Positions 8,997 to 16,118 of a stretch of 64,000 nucleotides of DNA are shown one piece after another. The stretch covers positions 1,178,001 through 1,242,000 of the forward strand of contig NZ_CP118225.1 of the NCBI RefSeq assembly GCF_028768465.1, written 5' to 3'. The translations under genes were made by a program, and so were the position numbers. Positions within the stretch are counted from its first letter, which is position 1; each line of letters opens with the position of its first letter. The notes under the pieces were generated by a model, which was not told where the DNA came from, did not search any database, and saw only the letters and a list, made by a program, of their open reading frames with translations. The stretch comes from Rhodopirellula sp. P2 (GTDB lineage: Bacteria > Planctomycetota > Planctomycetia > Pirellulales > Pirellulaceae).

Positions 8997-10139
8997 ATGA
9001 GATACGCTTTTCGGCTCGCAGAACTGCTCGGGCACACACCTGATCGGCGCAAACGCCCCGGTACGATCAAAGCGATCGTCGAGCACACCGGATTGGATCG
9101 ACACCAGGTGGCTTCGCTGCTGAAGAACGAAGCCAAGTACATCCCGCTGGATGCCCTGTCGCGGTTGTGCGATTACCTGATCGATCAAGGGCACGCGACC
9201 GCGGATCAGTTGCCCGGCGCCCTGTTCGCCGTCAACGCAGAAAACTTCTGGGAACAACTGGCTCGCCGCAGTGACATCGAGATTGTCGTCGGTGTTCGGC
9301 AAGGCGAAGGCAGCGTCTCCCCCGAAAACGCAATGGTCGTTGCCAGTGACTCGGTGCTGGTCGGCGAACTGCTCAACGGGATCTCGACCTTGGGCGGTGT
9401 GGCCAAACACATCGGCGAAGGAACCGAGACGAACGCCACGACTTCGGTGCCCATGCCCGACCGGATCCAACAATCGTTGGTGTGGAGCCCCGGCCAAGTC
9501 ACCTTGGAAGACGCTCGCTCGCGTGCGACCGAGGTTTTCGAAGGTTTCACCGAAGCCCAAGGTGACCGCGGGATGGTTTGCATCGGCAGCGTGAAGAGCA
9601 ACCCCGTCGTTGAATTGCTGTTCTCCGACGCGTTTGGGTGCACACCGTTTGTGACCGAAGACGACGTCGATGACGTGTCGGCACGCAGTTGCCCGTTCTT
9701 CCTTCGCTATCGGGACAACGACCCGAAACCTGGTGCCGCTTCGGCTGGGATGCGGTTGAGCAAGAACATGGACGCTCCTGAACCAGGCTTCTACTACGAA
9801 AAAGACGATGGCACGTGGGAGTACGCGGGCGGACAAGGCAAAGACACCGCCCTGGTGTTCTACCTGTTCCACGAAGCTCTCGGTCGCTTGGACATGGTGC
9901 TCAGCGGTTTCTCCGGCCGAGCGACTCGCTTGCTGGCCAAGACGTTGGCGATCCGTGGCGAAGAATTCTGGCCACCCGTCTACCACGAAGCGGGCGTCCA
10001 AGTCGGTGCGTTCCTGGTTCAGTACGACGATGCGGAATCCAAACCCAGCCGCGACGATCTGCTCTACAACACCGGCGGGGCTGCCAAGATCATGCCGCTG
10101 TCCCGCGAAGCGATCGCCCGCCGGATGGCTCGCCGCTAA
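8997..10139 (+). CDS. Uncharacterised protein with N-terminal Cro/XRE-like helix-turn-helix
   Basis: The protein has 380 residues. Residues about 20-65 (GTIKAIVEHTGLDRHQVASL, then LDALSRLCDYLID) read as a Cro/C1-type helix-turn-helix. The remaining 310 residues are a mixed alpha/beta region without a recognised motif; it contains a Cys pair spaced far apart (SCPFFLRYRD and VCIGSVKSNP regions), and the stretch MVCIGSVKSNPVVELLFSDAFG looks like a nucleotide- or substrate-binding strand-loop. No signal peptide or membrane segment is present, so it is cytoplasmic. It stands alone between two large spacers. It may be a sensor-regulator in which the C-terminal domain binds a ligand, but no function is assigned. 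Confidence 0.8.
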   Translation: MRYAFRLAELLGHTPDRRKRPGTIKAIVEHTGLDRHQVASLLKNEAKYIPLDALSRLCDYLIDQGHATADQLPGALFAVNAENFWEQLARRSDIEIVVGVRQGEGSVSPENAMVVASDSVLVGELLNGISTLGGVAKHIGEGTETNATTSVPMPDRIQQSLVWSPGQVTLEDARSRATEVFEGFTEAQGDRGMVCIGSVKSNPVVELLFSDAFGCTPFVTEDDVDDVSARSCPFFLRYRDNDPKPGAASAGMRLSKNMDAPEPGFYYEKDDGTWEYAGGQGKDTALVFYLFHEALGRLDMVLSGFSGRATRLLAKTLAIRGEEFWPPVYHEAGVQVGAFLVQYDDAESKPSRDDLLYNTGGAAKIMPLSREAIARRMARR

Positions 10140-10244
10140 GCCGACGAGGGCAAACCGAACTCGTACGACGGACTTCCAAGTCCGTCGTCATCGCATCTCG
10201 GGTGATGGATTTGCTTTTCGAAATGTCACACCTCTCCCGAAACG

Positions 10245-10375
10245 AAGTTTGGGGAGAGCGACTGTCATCACCCTCCCCCTGGGAGGGTCGAGCGAAGCGA
10301 GGGGAGGGCTCAGCATTGGATCCAGCGCGTAACCCTCCCCGGCCCGAAGCGGGCCCACCCTCCAAAAGGAAGGGT
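10245..10375. repeat. GC-rich palindromic spacer repeat
   Basis: The stretch contains several short hairpins: CCCTCCCCCTGGGAGGG, a 'gagcgaagcgagg' phrase, and GGCCCGAAGCGGGCC at 10341-10355 (perfect 6-bp arms with AAG loop), followed by CCCTCC...GGAAGGG. It lies in the 660-bp spacer between the HTH protein and asd, and there is no coding frame of quality here. Short direct repeats of AAAACTGCAC occur at about 10380 and 10440. Confidence 0.55.
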
Positions 10376-10512
10376 GAAGTAAAACTGCACGATCTCTCTA
10401 GCGGGCGGGGTTCTCAGGGCATTGCGAGCACGACGCTTAAAAAACTGCACAACCTCCGGTGCTGTCCGGGAAGAAGAATTGCATCCGCTATCGGGGCGTC
10501 AACACTTCCATG

Positions 10513-10639
10513 TAAGCAGGTACGCAGGTGTCATCGGGTATGTGAGCCGTTGGCGTTAGCCACGGTTTTCACGCACAACCGGGGCGAACGCCCAAACGGC
10601 TCACATGGTTGTGCTTGATCATTCCTGCCGACCTGCTTA
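10513..10639. repeat. Nested palindromic element (127 bp)
   Basis: Outer 9-bp arms TAAGCAGGT (10513-10521) and ACCTGCTTA (10631-10639) enclose an inner hairpin from 10540 to 10606 whose ends ATGTGAGCCGT and ACGGCTCACAT are perfectly complementary over 11 bp. The inner stem continues as GGCGTTAGCC opposite GGGCGAACGCC. The core pattern 'agccgtt-ggcgttagcc...cggggcgaacgcc-aaacggct' is the same as in the 12183-12519 pair and near 22231-22279, so it is one member of a dispersed hairpin family. Confidence 0.75.
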
Positions 10640-10799
10640 GCAGCCCAGGCGAACGCCCGGGGCGATTGGCAACGTCCGGACTTCCGTTCCGACTTTTTCA
10701 AGAGGGGATGCGGTGTTTCCCGTTGCGTTTGCGTCTGGAAAGACCAAACTGAACCCCCGTTTCCCCTCCCCACTTTGTTTCTCCGTCTCCTGACAACTC

Positions 10800-11819
10800 A
10801 TGTTTGATTGCGTTGCCCTCGTCGGTGCCACCGGTGCCGTCGGCCGAATCGTTCTGGACCAGCTCCACGCTCGCAAGTTCCCGATGCGGAAACTGCGATT
10901 GCTCGCCTCGGCTCGCAGCGCCGGCACCCAGGTTCGTTTCGGCGATGAAATGCTGACGGTGGAATTGATGGAACCGTCCGCCTTCGAAGGCGTTGATCTG
11001 GTCATCGCCAGCACCCCCGACGAAGTCTCCGCTGAGTTCACGCCTTGGGCGGTCAAAGCCGGCGCGATTGTGGTCGACGAGAGTGCCTATTGGCGGATGG
11101 ACCCGACCGTGCCGTTGATCGTTCCTGAAGTGAACCCTGAAGCGGTCGATGGTCACCAAGGTGTCATTGCCAGCCCCAACTGCAGCACGACTCAAATGGT
11201 TGTTGCACTGGCGCCCCTGCACAAAGCCGTGGGCATCCGCCGGGTCATCGTCAGCACCTATCAAGCGACCAGCGGGGCTGGCTTGGCCGGCAACGTCGAA
11301 CTGGAATCCAGCACACGCGCCAGCCTCGACGGACAAGCTCATTCACCGGAAACATTCCAGCATCCGATCGGGTTCAACCTGATCCCGCAGATCGGTTCGG
11401 AAAAGCATCTCGGCTACACCAGCGAAGAGATGAAGATGGTGCACGAGACCCAAAAGATTCTCGGTGACGATTCCATTCAGGTCTGCCCAACCGCCGTTCG
11501 TGTTCCGGTTGCGATCGGGCACAGTGAATCGATTTTGGTCGAAACCCGTGAGCCGATCACCGCCGAAAAGGCTCGCGAGCTGTGGGAAGCCGCCGACGGA
11601 ATCACCGTGGTCGATGACCTGAATTCCCAGTCCTATCCCATGCCGCGTGATTGCGATGGCAAGGACGATGTCTTCATCGGTCGAATCCGCCAAGACATCA
11701 GTTCCGACAACGGAATCGCGTTTTGGTGTGTCAGTGACAACCTTCGCAAAGGTGCCGCGACCAACGCGGTTCAAATCGCCGAACTGTTGGCCAAGAAACA
11801 TCAGCCCACCGCCGGATGA
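10800..11819 (+). CDS. asd: Aspartate-semialdehyde dehydrogenase
   Basis: This 339-residue enzyme converts aspartyl phosphate to aspartate semialdehyde, the branch point for lysine/diaminopimelate, threonine and methionine. Visible features are the N-terminal NADP-binding loop GATGAVG (residues about 9-15), the catalytic cysteine in SPNCSTTQ (about residue 128) and the C-terminal substrate-binding region with RVPVAIGHSES. Length is that of the Bacillus/archaeal-type enzyme rather than the longer E. coli one. The gene for a PII-type protein follows after 46 bp on the same strand, so the two may be co-transcribed. The repeat-rich spacer upstream shows no recognisable lysine riboswitch. Confidence 0.95.
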   Translation: MFDCVALVGATGAVGRIVLDQLHARKFPMRKLRLLASARSAGTQVRFGDEMLTVELMEPSAFEGVDLVIASTPDEVSAEFTPWAVKAGAIVVDESAYWRMDPTVPLIVPEVNPEAVDGHQGVIASPNCSTTQMVVALAPLHKAVGIRRVIVSTYQATSGAGLAGNVELESSTRASLDGQAHSPETFQHPIGFNLIPQIGSEKHLGYTSEEMKMVHETQKILGDDSIQVCPTAVRVPVAIGHSESILVETREPITAEKARELWEAADGITVVDDLNSQSYPMPRDCDGKDDVFIGRIRQDISSDNGIAFWCVSDNLRKGAATNAVQIAELLAKKHQPTAG

Positions 11820-11865
11820 TGAGCTGAGCTGTCGTGTCAAACCCTTCTGAATGCCGGATGCGATC

Positions 11866-12168
11866 ATGAAACAAGTCGTCACCGTCGTTTCACCGCATCT
11901 GGCCGAGAACGTTCTCGCCGCCCTTCGTCGGGCTCCGCTGGAAGGGTTGAGCGTGATGGAGGTCAAAGGCTACGGTCGCCAAAAAAGCTACCTCGATCAA
12001 TACCAAGACACCGAGTACTCCGAGGCCTTTGTGCCCAAGGTCGAGATCACACTCTGGGTCGATGACCTGCGTCTCGAAGAGGTCCTCGACAAGATCGTCG
12101 CGGTCACTCGCACCGGCCGCATCGGCGATGGCAAGATCCTGGTCATGCCAGTCGCGTCGTTCATCTGA
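11866..12168 (+). CDS. PII-family nitrogen regulatory protein, short C-terminus
   Basis: From the ATG at 11866 the protein has 100 residues and aligns to E. coli GlnB without gaps for most of its length: EVKGYGRQK at 32-40, the T-loop with a tyrosine exactly at position 51 (QDTEY), and the B-loop TGRIGDGKI at 84-92. Canonical PII proteins have about 112 residues; here the last C-loop (RIRTGE in GlnB) is missing. An in-frame ATG 15 bp upstream gives five extra residues that do not match the family. PII proteins sense ATP/ADP and 2-oxoglutarate and control nitrogen enzymes or transporters; no transporter or glutamine synthetase gene lies nearby. Position directly behind asd is unusual. It could be a PII-like protein with a different ligand. 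Confidence 0.88.
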   Translation: MKQVVTVVSPHLAENVLAALRRAPLEGLSVMEVKGYGRQKSYLDQYQDTEYSEAFVPKVEITLWVDDLRLEEVLDKIVAVTRTGRIGDGKILVMPVASFI

Positions 12169-12182
12169 ACGGAGCAAATTCG

Positions 12183-12331
12183 CATCACAACCCGCGGCGT
12201 TATGTGCTTTGACTGATTGAGCCGTTTAGGCATTAGCCTCGGTTCCACCGTCACAGAACCGGGCCTAACGGCCATCGGCTAACTGGGGCAGCGACCCGCA
12301 TAACCGTAGCTGGAATCGCCAGATTTCAGAT
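12183..12331. repeat. Direct repeat copy 1 (~150 bp, hairpin family)
   Basis: First of two near-identical ~150-bp copies in the spacer between the PII gene and radC. It begins with CATCACAACCCGCGGCGTT and ends with GCCAGATTTCAGAT. It contains the hairpin GAGCCGTTTAGGC...GGCCTAACGGCC, the same family as at 10540-10606. It differs from copy 2 at only a handful of positions. Confidence 0.9.
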
Positions 12332-12369
12332 GTCCACGTTGCCGTCTGGTTCCGAACAAGTTCGGTCGT

Positions 12370-12519
12370 CATCGCAACCCGCGGCGTTGTGTGCTTTTGA
12401 TTGATTGAGCCGTTTAGGCGTTAGCCTCGGTTTTACCGTCACAGAACCGGGCCTAACGGCCATCGGCTAACTGGGGTAGCGACCCGCATCACCGTAGCTG
12501 GAATCGCCAGATTTCAGAT
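12370..12519. repeat. Direct repeat copy 2 (~150 bp, hairpin family)
   Basis: Second copy of the unit at 12183-12331, 187 bp downstream in the same orientation, with a 38-bp spacer between the copies. Most differences are single substitutions, several of them in the hairpin loop. The two copies fill nearly all of the 391-bp intergenic region, so it has no coding content. Confidence 0.9.
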
Positions 12520-12559
12520 TTGCGTCACACCGACCGAAGTCTGGTGAATCCGGCTGCGA

Positions 12560-13504
12560 TCAGCATTCTCGCAAACTCAAGCAGCGTTCTTTGGCGACCA
12601 CGATGTGGTCCAGCACCGTGATGCCGATCAGCTTGCCAGCCTCTGTCAATCGCTCTGTCACCGCGTGATCTTCACGGCTTGGTGTGGGATCACCTGACGG
12701 ATGATTGTGCACCAACAACACCGCTGCCGCCGCGTCACGGATCGCCGGCCGGAACACTTCGCGAGGATGCACCAGCGAACTGTCCAGCGTTCCAACTGTG
12801 ATCCGATGCGTTCGAATCGGTTTGTGTTTGGTGTCGAGCGTCACAATGTGGAACTCTTCCTGCACCGCATCGCCGGCCAGGTAAGCGAACTTCTGCGCGC
12901 AGTACTCGGTCGCTTCTGTGGTGCTTGTGATTTTGACGATCTGCACCGGACGTTCGCGAGCCGCTTCGGTCGCGCGGCGGCCCAGTTCAATCCCGGCCAT
13001 GATCTGGCAGTAGCTGGCCTTCGTCACCGCTTTGGTGATGTGTCGCAATTCCGAAACGCTCTGTTCGCGAATCGCGTCGAGTTCCTCGTCGAAGTGGTTG
13101 GCCAGTTTCGTGCCTCCCGTCGTGGCCGATTCACCGACCACACCCACGCGAATCAAAATCGCCAGCAGGTCTGCGTTGGAAAGCGACGCCGCACCCTCTC
13201 GCAGCAAACGTTCTCGCGGTCGTTCTTCTTCCGGACGCTCTTTGACTTGATCGCCGTGAATCTGATCTTGGATCCAGCGGTCGATCAAATGGATCGGGTC
13301 AGGGGAGGCCCAGGTGTAGTGAAGTTCATCGTCGGAATGAACGCGTTCCAGCACACCGGCTCGGACCACCGCATTGATGGTTCGGGTGACAAAGGCGGCC
13401 TGGGTTTCCTCGACCAAATCCGGCAATTCGCTCTGGCGAAACTGGGCGTGGTAAGCCAGCGGGTACAGCACGGCTTGCAAACGTTGACGTCTGGTTTCGC
13501 TCAT
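12560..13504 (-). CDS. radC: RadC-family JAB/MPN protein with an extra N-terminal helical domain
   Basis: The protein has 314 residues, about 85-90 longer than the usual RadC (about 225). Residues from about 90 on match RadC: RPRERLLREGAASLSNADLL, then the JAMM metal motif HNHPSGDPTPSRED around residues 265-278 with the upstream Glu of EEFHIVTL. The N-terminal 85 residues (QAVLYPLAYHAQFRQSELPD, then TRTINAVVRAGVLERV...LHYTW) read like a winged helix, with a helix pair and a beta hairpin. RadC was once linked to DNA repair; its biochemical role is unsettled, and many copies travel on mobile elements, but this one has no mobile genes around it. The extension could add DNA binding. Confidence 0.88.
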   Translation of the reverse strand: MSETRRQRLQAVLYPLAYHAQFRQSELPDLVEETQAAFVTRTINAVVRAGVLERVHSDDELHYTWASPDPIHLIDRWIQDQIHGDQVKERPEEERPRERLLREGAASLSNADLLAILIRVGVVGESATTGGTKLANHFDEELDAIREQSVSELRHITKAVTKASYCQIMAGIELGRRATEAARERPVQIVKITSTTEATEYCAQKFAYLAGDAVQEEFHIVTLDTKHKPIRTHRITVGTLDSSLVHPREVFRPAIRDAAAAVLLVHNHPSGDPTPSREDHAVTERLTEAGKLIGITVLDHIVVAKERCLSLREC

Positions 13505-13626
13505 GGGGCAGCTCTTCGTCCGCGATCATCTAGAAATTCCAACACAGCGAAGATAACCTAAATTCACTCGACGCCTCTTGTTGGGCATCAATTTGACGCG
13601 CCCGCGACCTCCGTTCGAAGCACAAC

Positions 13627-13965
13627 ATGCCATCCATCTTTTCGAAAATCATCGCCAAAGAAATCCCAGCCGACATCGTCTACGAAGACGATCTGTGCTT
13701 GGCGTTTCGTGACATCGCCCCGAAAGCTCCGACTCACATCTTGGTCATCCCCAAACGCGAGATCGAATCGCTGGCGGATTTGACGGACGAGGACCAGGAG
13801 GTGATGGGCCGCTGCGTGGTCGTCGCGTCCAAGGTCGCGGCGGACGAAGGATTGGGCGATGGATATCGGTTGGTCGTCAACACCGGAGCCGATGGTGGGC
13901 AAGAAGTCCCGCACGTCCACTTTCACTTGCTCGGCGGCCGCAAAATGACCTGGCCACCAGGCTGA
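13627..13965 (+). CDS. HIT-family (HINT-like) nucleotide-binding protein
   Basis: The 112-residue protein has the histidine triad HVHFHLLGG near the C-terminus (residues about 98-106), N-terminal [19 protein letters not shown] and the central [16 protein letters not shown], all typical of HINT-type purine phosphoramidases. These enzymes hydrolyse AMP-lysine or similar phosphoramidates in the cytoplasm. Length equals that of the family. The spacer of radC lies upstream and the 484-bp tandem repeats begin 20 bp downstream. Confidence 0.93.
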   Translation: MPSIFSKIIAKEIPADIVYEDDLCLAFRDIAPKAPTHILVIPKREIESLADLTDEDQEVMGRCVVVASKVAADEGLGDGYRLVVNTGADGGQEVPHVHFHLLGGRKMTWPPG

Positions 13966-13984
13966 GTCCCGCCCATCCGCTAAC

Positions 13985-14467
13985 CGTCGCCGGATTCGCC
14001 AGAATTCGGACCGCACCTGTCGCCGCTCCGCGGCTTGGAGGACGCGGGTTTGCAACCGAGACCTCGGGTTGAAAACCCGAGGCTGACACCTGTCACCGCT
14101 CCGCGGTTGTTGGATCCCGCCGACGCGCACGACCAGTCGTGGAGCGACGGCAGCCGAGAGCCTTGGGTTTTCAACCCAAGGTCATCCGCCTACCACACAC
14201 GCGCCTCAAGTCGCGGAGCGACGGCAGTTGGTCGCCTTCCGTCGACATCATCCTGATTCGCTAGACGAGAACCTGGCCTGACGGCCATCGGCGAATGGAT
14301 GCAAGATCCGCTATCGCTGTTCTCCATTTCGTCTCAGCCCGCCGCGTCAGCACGACCAGAGTAGAACATTTGTCTCAAATGTTCCGTCGAGCCACGTCCT
14401 CACCCGTGCCTCGTTGTTTCCCCTTCACCACGCGACCCCCGGCGCAGAAACTGAGGCCTCCTTCATC
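13985..14467. repeat. 484-bp tandem repeat, copy 1
   Basis: First of 2.5 tandem copies. It starts with CGTCGCCGGATTCGCC. Inside are three palindromes: CCTCGGGTTGAAAACCCGAG(G) at 14062-14082, CCTTGGGTTTTCAACCCAAG(G) at 14161-14181, and GAACATTTG-TCT-CAAATGTTC at 14364-14384. Two 'gcggagcgacggcag'-type phrases separate them. Short frames can be drawn through the unit on both strands, but they are repeated with the unit and carry no protein signature. Confidence 0.92.
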
Positions 14468-14951
14468 CGTCGCCGGATTCGCCAGAATTTGGACCGCACC
14501 TGTCGCCGCTCCGCGGCTTGGAGGACGCGGGTTTGCAACCGAGACCTCGGGTTGAAAACTCGAGGCTGACAACTGTCACCGCTCCGCGGTTGTTGGATCT
14601 CGCCGACGCAGACGACCAGTCGTGGAGCGACGGCAGCCGAGAGCCTTGGGTTTTCAACCCAAGGTCATCCGCCTGCTGCACACAAGCCCTCAAGTCGCGG
14701 AGCGACGACAGTTGGTCGCCTTCCGTCGACATCATCCTGATTCGCGAGACGAGAACCGGGCCCTACGGCCATCGGCGAATGGATGCAAGATCCGCTATCG
14801 CTGTTCTCCATTTCGTCTCAGCCCGCCGCGTCAGCAAGACTAGAGTAGAACATTTGTCTCAAATGTTGCGTCGAGCCCCGCCCCCATCCGTGCCTCGTTG
14901 TTTCCCCTTCATTACGCGACCCCCGGCGCAGAAACTGACGCCTCCCTCATC
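14468..14951. repeat. 484-bp tandem repeat, copy 2
   Basis: Second full copy, head to tail with copy 1. It shares all three palindromes at the same offsets; differences are scattered substitutions and small indels, for example the 'acctggcctgacggcc' of copy 1 becomes 'accgggccctacggcc'. Some substitutions fall within palindrome arms (e.g. ACTCGAG for CCCGAG), so pairing is not strictly preserved. Confidence 0.92.
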
Positions 14952-15207
14952 CGTCGCCGGATTCGCCAAGAATTCGGACCGCACCTGTCGCCGCTCCGCG
15001 GCTTGGAGGACGCGGGTTTGCAACCGAGACCTCGGGTTGAAAACCCGAGGCTGACACCTGTCACCGCTCCGCGGTTGTTGGATCCCGCCGACGCGCACGA
15101 CCAGTCGTGGAGCGACGGCAGCCGAGAGCCTTGGGTTTTCAACCCAAGGTCATCCGCCTGCTGCACACAAGCCCTCAAGTCGCGGAGCGACGACAGTTGG
15201 TTGCCGC
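14952..15207. repeat. 484-bp tandem repeat, partial copy 3
   Basis: The third copy is cut off after about 256 bp, just past the phrase GCGGAGCGACGACAGTTGG. It keeps the first two palindromes (about 15028-15048 and 15129-15149) but lacks the third. In the retained half, its sequence is closer to copy 1 in the first palindrome and to copy 2 around CTGCTGCACACAAGCCCTC, as expected from recombination among copies. About 260 bp of spacer without recognised features follow to the lipoprotein gene. Confidence 0.88.
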
Positions 15208-15470
15208 CGTCAAATGATCCTCGGGGACACTCCCCGTGCGATGGGCTCCCCGGCCGTCAGCCACACCCCGATGGAAATCCGCCGCAACCGCAGGCCCCCA
15301 CTCACCAACTTGACCCTTTTTTCCTGCTGCTTTCGAATTTTACCCCCGCTCCCCATTCAATTTGGGTGGAGTTTGCCGGCTGAGGTGCCGATGACGAAGC
15401 AAGGCGATTCATTCAAGTCGAGTGAATCGTTCGTTTGTCCTCCCACCTGTTCGAGACACGGATCGTCCCG

Positions 15471-16118
15471 ATGAAATCCTCCTGTGCTGTCGTGTTGACG
15501 CTGGTCTGTTTGCTGATGTCGACCGGATGTGTCGGTCCCATGTGGAACGCTTGCGGCCCCTGTGGTCCCGGCGTCGGTTGCGACAGCGGGGCCTGCGGTG
15601 ACTCCTGCGGCGGTTGCGGATCCTGCGACGGATGCGGCGAGCTGTACATCGACCCGTGGATCAATGAACCCGCGGACTGCTACGACCCGTGTGACTCGTG
15701 CGGCAACTACAACGGCCAATCCTGTGGCAAGTGCCGAGCGGTCTTCTCCGGCATCAAGAGCATCTGGGGATACAAGTGCGACGACGGTTGCAGCACCGGA
15801 TGCGACAGCTGTGCGGGCGGTCGACCCTTTTTCCCGCCTGCTGATCTGGGTGGATGCGATGGCTGTGGCGGATGTGATTCCTGCTCGAGTGCTGCCGGTT
15901 CCTGCTCCGGCGGGTGTGACTCCTGCTCGGGTGGATCGTATGGTCACTCTTCCGATGGCGTGATCCTTCACGAAGGCGAAACGATCATCAGCGACAGAGG
16001 TCGCGGGCAAACCTCGACCGTGGCAGCCCGCACCGCGCAAAACCGTCACAGCTCACCGGCTCGCCAGATCTACCGCACGCGGACGGTCAACGGGCAGCAG
16101 CCGACGTTGGCATATTAA
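15471..16118 (+). CDS. Cysteine-rich secreted lipoprotein
   Basis: Starting at the ATG at 15471 the protein has 215 residues with a lipoprotein signal peptide: a basic MKSS start, a hydrophobic stretch, and the lipobox LMSTGC with the lipidated Cys at about residue 19. The whole chain has 27 cysteines, most as CG-, CDSC- or GGCD-type repeats between residues 20 and 145, mixed with glycine and serine. The last 60 residues are polar and cysteine-free. Such a chain should be heavily disulfide-bonded outside the cytoplasm. Planctomycete cell walls are often described as cysteine-rich protein layers, so a surface role is plausible but inferred. An upstream ATG at 15435 would destroy the signal peptide. 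Its stop overlaps by 4 bp the stop of the convergent gene. Confidence 0.85.
   Translation: MKSSCAVVLTLVCLLMSTGCVGPMWNACGPCGPGVGCDSGACGDSCGGCGSCDGCGELYIDPWINEPADCYDPCDSCGNYNGQSCGKCRAVFSGIKSIWGYKCDDGCSTGCDSCAGGRPFFPPADLGGCDGCGGCDSCSSAAGSCSGGCDSCSGGSYGHSSDGVILHEGETIISDRGRGQTSTVAARTAQNRHSSPARQIYRTRTVNGQQPTLAY

Noticed and set aside
10140-10799. Lysine riboswitch upstream of asd
   Set aside because: The spacer holds nested palindromes but none of the conserved riboswitch core sequences could be recognised.
12183-15207. CRISPR array
   Set aside because: Units are 150 and 484 bp, not short repeats with unique spacers; there are no cas genes.
13980-15383. Several 60-180-codon frames within the 484-bp repeats
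   Set aside because: They repeat with the unit, exist in both strands and share no protein-like composition; they follow from the palindromic repeat sequence.
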